64,000 nucleotides of DNA from Anaerolineae bacterium (GTDB taxonomy: Bacteria > Chloroflexota > Anaerolineae > Aggregatilineales > Aggregatilineaceae), in assembly GCA_018432315.1 (NCBI GenBank), contig JAHDLB010000003.1, forward strand, positions 62,001 through 126,000, written 5' to 3'. Below the pieces are notes generated by a model. The model worked only from the letters and a program-made list of their open reading frames with translations. It was not told the origin of the DNA and did no database searches. The position numbers and the translations under genes were made by a program. Position 1 is the first letter of the stretch. The number at the start of each line of letters is the position of its first letter. Below are positions 62,889-64,000 of the stretch, in pieces.

Positions 62889-63122
62889 ATGCGGTACAAA
62901 CGCGAGGCACTCCATCACCTGATCGTTCGTGCGCTCCAGCGCAACACCTTCACGGCCAACCAACCGATTCGCGTGGTCGTGCGCGGGAATGACGTCCTGC
63001 TGCACGGGTGGGTCAGCCACTCGGACCTGATCCCCGAAGCTGTCGCCACCGTCGAGGCGGTGGCCCCGTTCCTCTATGTCTACAGCTATTTGAAGGTGCG
63101 CCACACGGCGGTCAAAGCCTGA
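62889..63122 (+). CDS. Small BON-like domain protein (77 aa)
   Basis: The pattern 'HLIVRALQRNTFTANQPIRVVVRGNDVLLHGWVSHSDLIPEAVATVEAV' (helix, strand with 'VLLHGWV', helix) is the BON domain layout, including the conserved Gly after the second strand. BON domains bind phospholipids or macromolecules in envelope and stress proteins. No signal peptide is visible so the protein may be cytoplasmic. GGAGGAGG precedes the ATG at 62889. The gene is convergent with the VTT protein, 10 bp apart. Confidence 0.72.
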   Translation: MRYKREALHHLIVRALQRNTFTANQPIRVVVRGNDVLLHGWVSHSDLIPEAVATVEAVAPFLYVYSYLKVRHTAVKA

Positions 63123-63132
63123 GCCGGATCGC

Positions 63133-63909
63133 TTACAGGGCGGTCACTTCCTGCGTGTCCTGGTGGGAGGAGGGCGGCGAGTCGTTGTTTTTTGCAGCAG
63201 CGCGCGCCCGCTCGGTCTGGTAGGCGATGATGATCACGAACAACACCACCAGGATCGCCGTCAGGTCGAAATTCACATCGCGCGAGACGAGGTCCGACGC
63301 ATTGTTCGCCGCCAGCCGGAAGATCAGCGCCACGGCGGCGTTCTGCGCGATCTTGCCGGTGACCATCGGCACGATCATCTTCTGCCACGGGTAGCGGATC
63401 ATCGCCAGCGGCACGATGATCGCCGCGTCGGGGATGGGCGTGGCCGAGGCCAGCCACACGAAATACGGGATGACGCCGGGGCGTTTGTCGATGGTGCGCT
63501 TCGTCCAGCGAAACAGCCCGCTCTTTTCCAGGTCGTGCACCTGCTTGACGAGCGTATGCGCGACGGCGTAGGACGTCACCTCGCCGATGCCGCCCCCCAG
63601 GCCCGTCGCCACCCCCAGCGCCAGCGCGTGCCACACCGAGTCGGCATAGATCACCAGCGTGAACATCGGCAGGTTGTACGGCACGATGATCACCAGCGTC
63701 ATGTTCGAGAACAGGCCGATCAGGAACATGCCCAGCAGGCCCCAGTCGGCCAGCCGGTCCATGGTAGACGTCACCCGGCCTTCGACGCCCGCGAACACGT
63801 CGTGCGACGCCAGCCAGCCGAGCACAGCCAGCACGGCAAGCGTGATGAGGGCGTACTTGATCTCGATACGGCGTGCGCGGATTCTGGCTAGCAATAAACG
63901 ACCTTCCAT
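63133..63909 (-). CDS. VTT/DedA-like (SNARE-associated) membrane protein (258 aa)
   Basis: Five to six hydrophobic segments. The region 'GLFSNMTLVIIVPYNLPMFTLVIY', 'GVATGLGGGIGEVTSYAVAHTLV', 'IDKRPGVIPYFVWLASATPIPDAAIIVPL' and 'VPMVTGKIAQNAAVALIF' (in short pieces) follows the VTT-domain order: a re-entrant loop with the conserved Gly-rich turn, an Arg-Pro segment, and a Pro-rich 'P-x-P-D' loop. DedA/VTT proteins flip lipid carriers or maintain membrane potential; this one is more divergent than DedA. The start at 63909 begins 'MEGRLLLARIRARR'. The remaining 91 bases to the window edge hold no recognisable gene. Confidence 0.8.
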   Translation of the reverse strand: MEGRLLLARIRARRIEIKYALITLAVLAVLGWLASHDVFAGVEGRVTSTMDRLADWGLLGMFLIGLFSNMTLVIIVPYNLPMFTLVIYADSVWHALALGVATGLGGGIGEVTSYAVAHTLVKQVHDLEKSGLFRWTKRTIDKRPGVIPYFVWLASATPIPDAAIIVPLAMIRYPWQKMIVPMVTGKIAQNAAVALIFRLAANNASDLVSRDVNFDLTAILVVLFVIIIAYQTERARAAAKNNDSPPSSHQDTQEVTAL

Positions 63910-64000
63910 TCAGGACGGCGAAGCAGGCGCTTGGTCCACCACCGGAAAACGTGATACAGCGCGTCGTACGTGCAGCGGCTCCCCCCAAACCGCACCGGGG

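Overview
The window is GC-rich (apart from one island), densely coded chromosomal DNA from a free-living bacterium. The mix suggests Chloroflexota, probably an Anaerolineae-like lineage. It has many secreted proteins with Pro/Thr linkers carrying LysM, SH3b, PA14 or CAP domains, zinc-ribbon FHA proteins, a class II HMG-CoA reductase, a stand-alone TrpB2 under a T-box, and a LexA-type box of the Gram-positive/Chloroflexi kind. The phylum call is inference. No rRNA, tRNA or CRISPR array was seen.

Layout. 0-6 kb: partial folE diverging from a pterin dehydratase gene, a Tp34-like metal protein, an aldo/keto reductase, a PCu(A)C copper chaperone plus SCO pair, and a TIR-HEAT protein. 6-14 kb: virion locus A, with a protease-capsid fusion, three zinc-ribbon FHA genes on the other strand, then connector and tail genes. 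14-26 kb: small zinc-ribbon and YtxH genes, a PfpI-family gene, a LexA-DNA-binding-domain-only gene behind an SOS box, a secreted hydrolase, tandem EamA transporters, a polysaccharide deacetylase, a CAP-LysM protein, polA, and an asparagine-synthase-like gene. 26-42 kb: a secreted SH3b protein with TYTP repeats, a RibD-like reductase, a response regulator ending in a dead IS200-type transposase fold, a candidate structured RNA, a DUF3105 gene, an M29 aminopeptidase, an AlbA_2/HATPase regulator, gyrA, and trpB2 with its Trp T-box. 42-48.6 kb: plsC, mvaA, two PA14-SH3b paralogues, sat. 48.6-51.2 kb: an AT-richer acquired island with a HEPN-like gene and a partner gene split by an IS1-like element. 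53-56 kb: virion locus B (terS, terL, portal), closed by a strong terminator. 56-64 kb: a LysM-glycosidase, small membrane and GAF-like genes, an acidic Ala/Glu-rich protein, an ABC-type binding protein with SH3b and CARDB-like domains, a BON-like gene and a VTT/DedA protein.

The most striking signal is that the two virion loci, about 47 kb apart on the same strand, are each preceded by the same ~77-bp element: a near-identical 27-bp block, then conserved blocks ending in an extended -10. Together they hold terS, terL, portal, protease-capsid, connector and a few tail genes in the canonical HK97 order, cut once between portal and protease. I see no integrase, repressor, tape measure, tail tube, lysis or replication gene. 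This looks like a domesticated, co-regulated particle system (GTA-like) or a decayed prophage whose regulation has been kept. Other notable points are the response regulator-TnpA fusion, the promoter-ncRNA-terminator unit at 32.7 kb, the HEPN two-gene module inactivated by an IS, and the SOS-box LexA-like mini-repressor.
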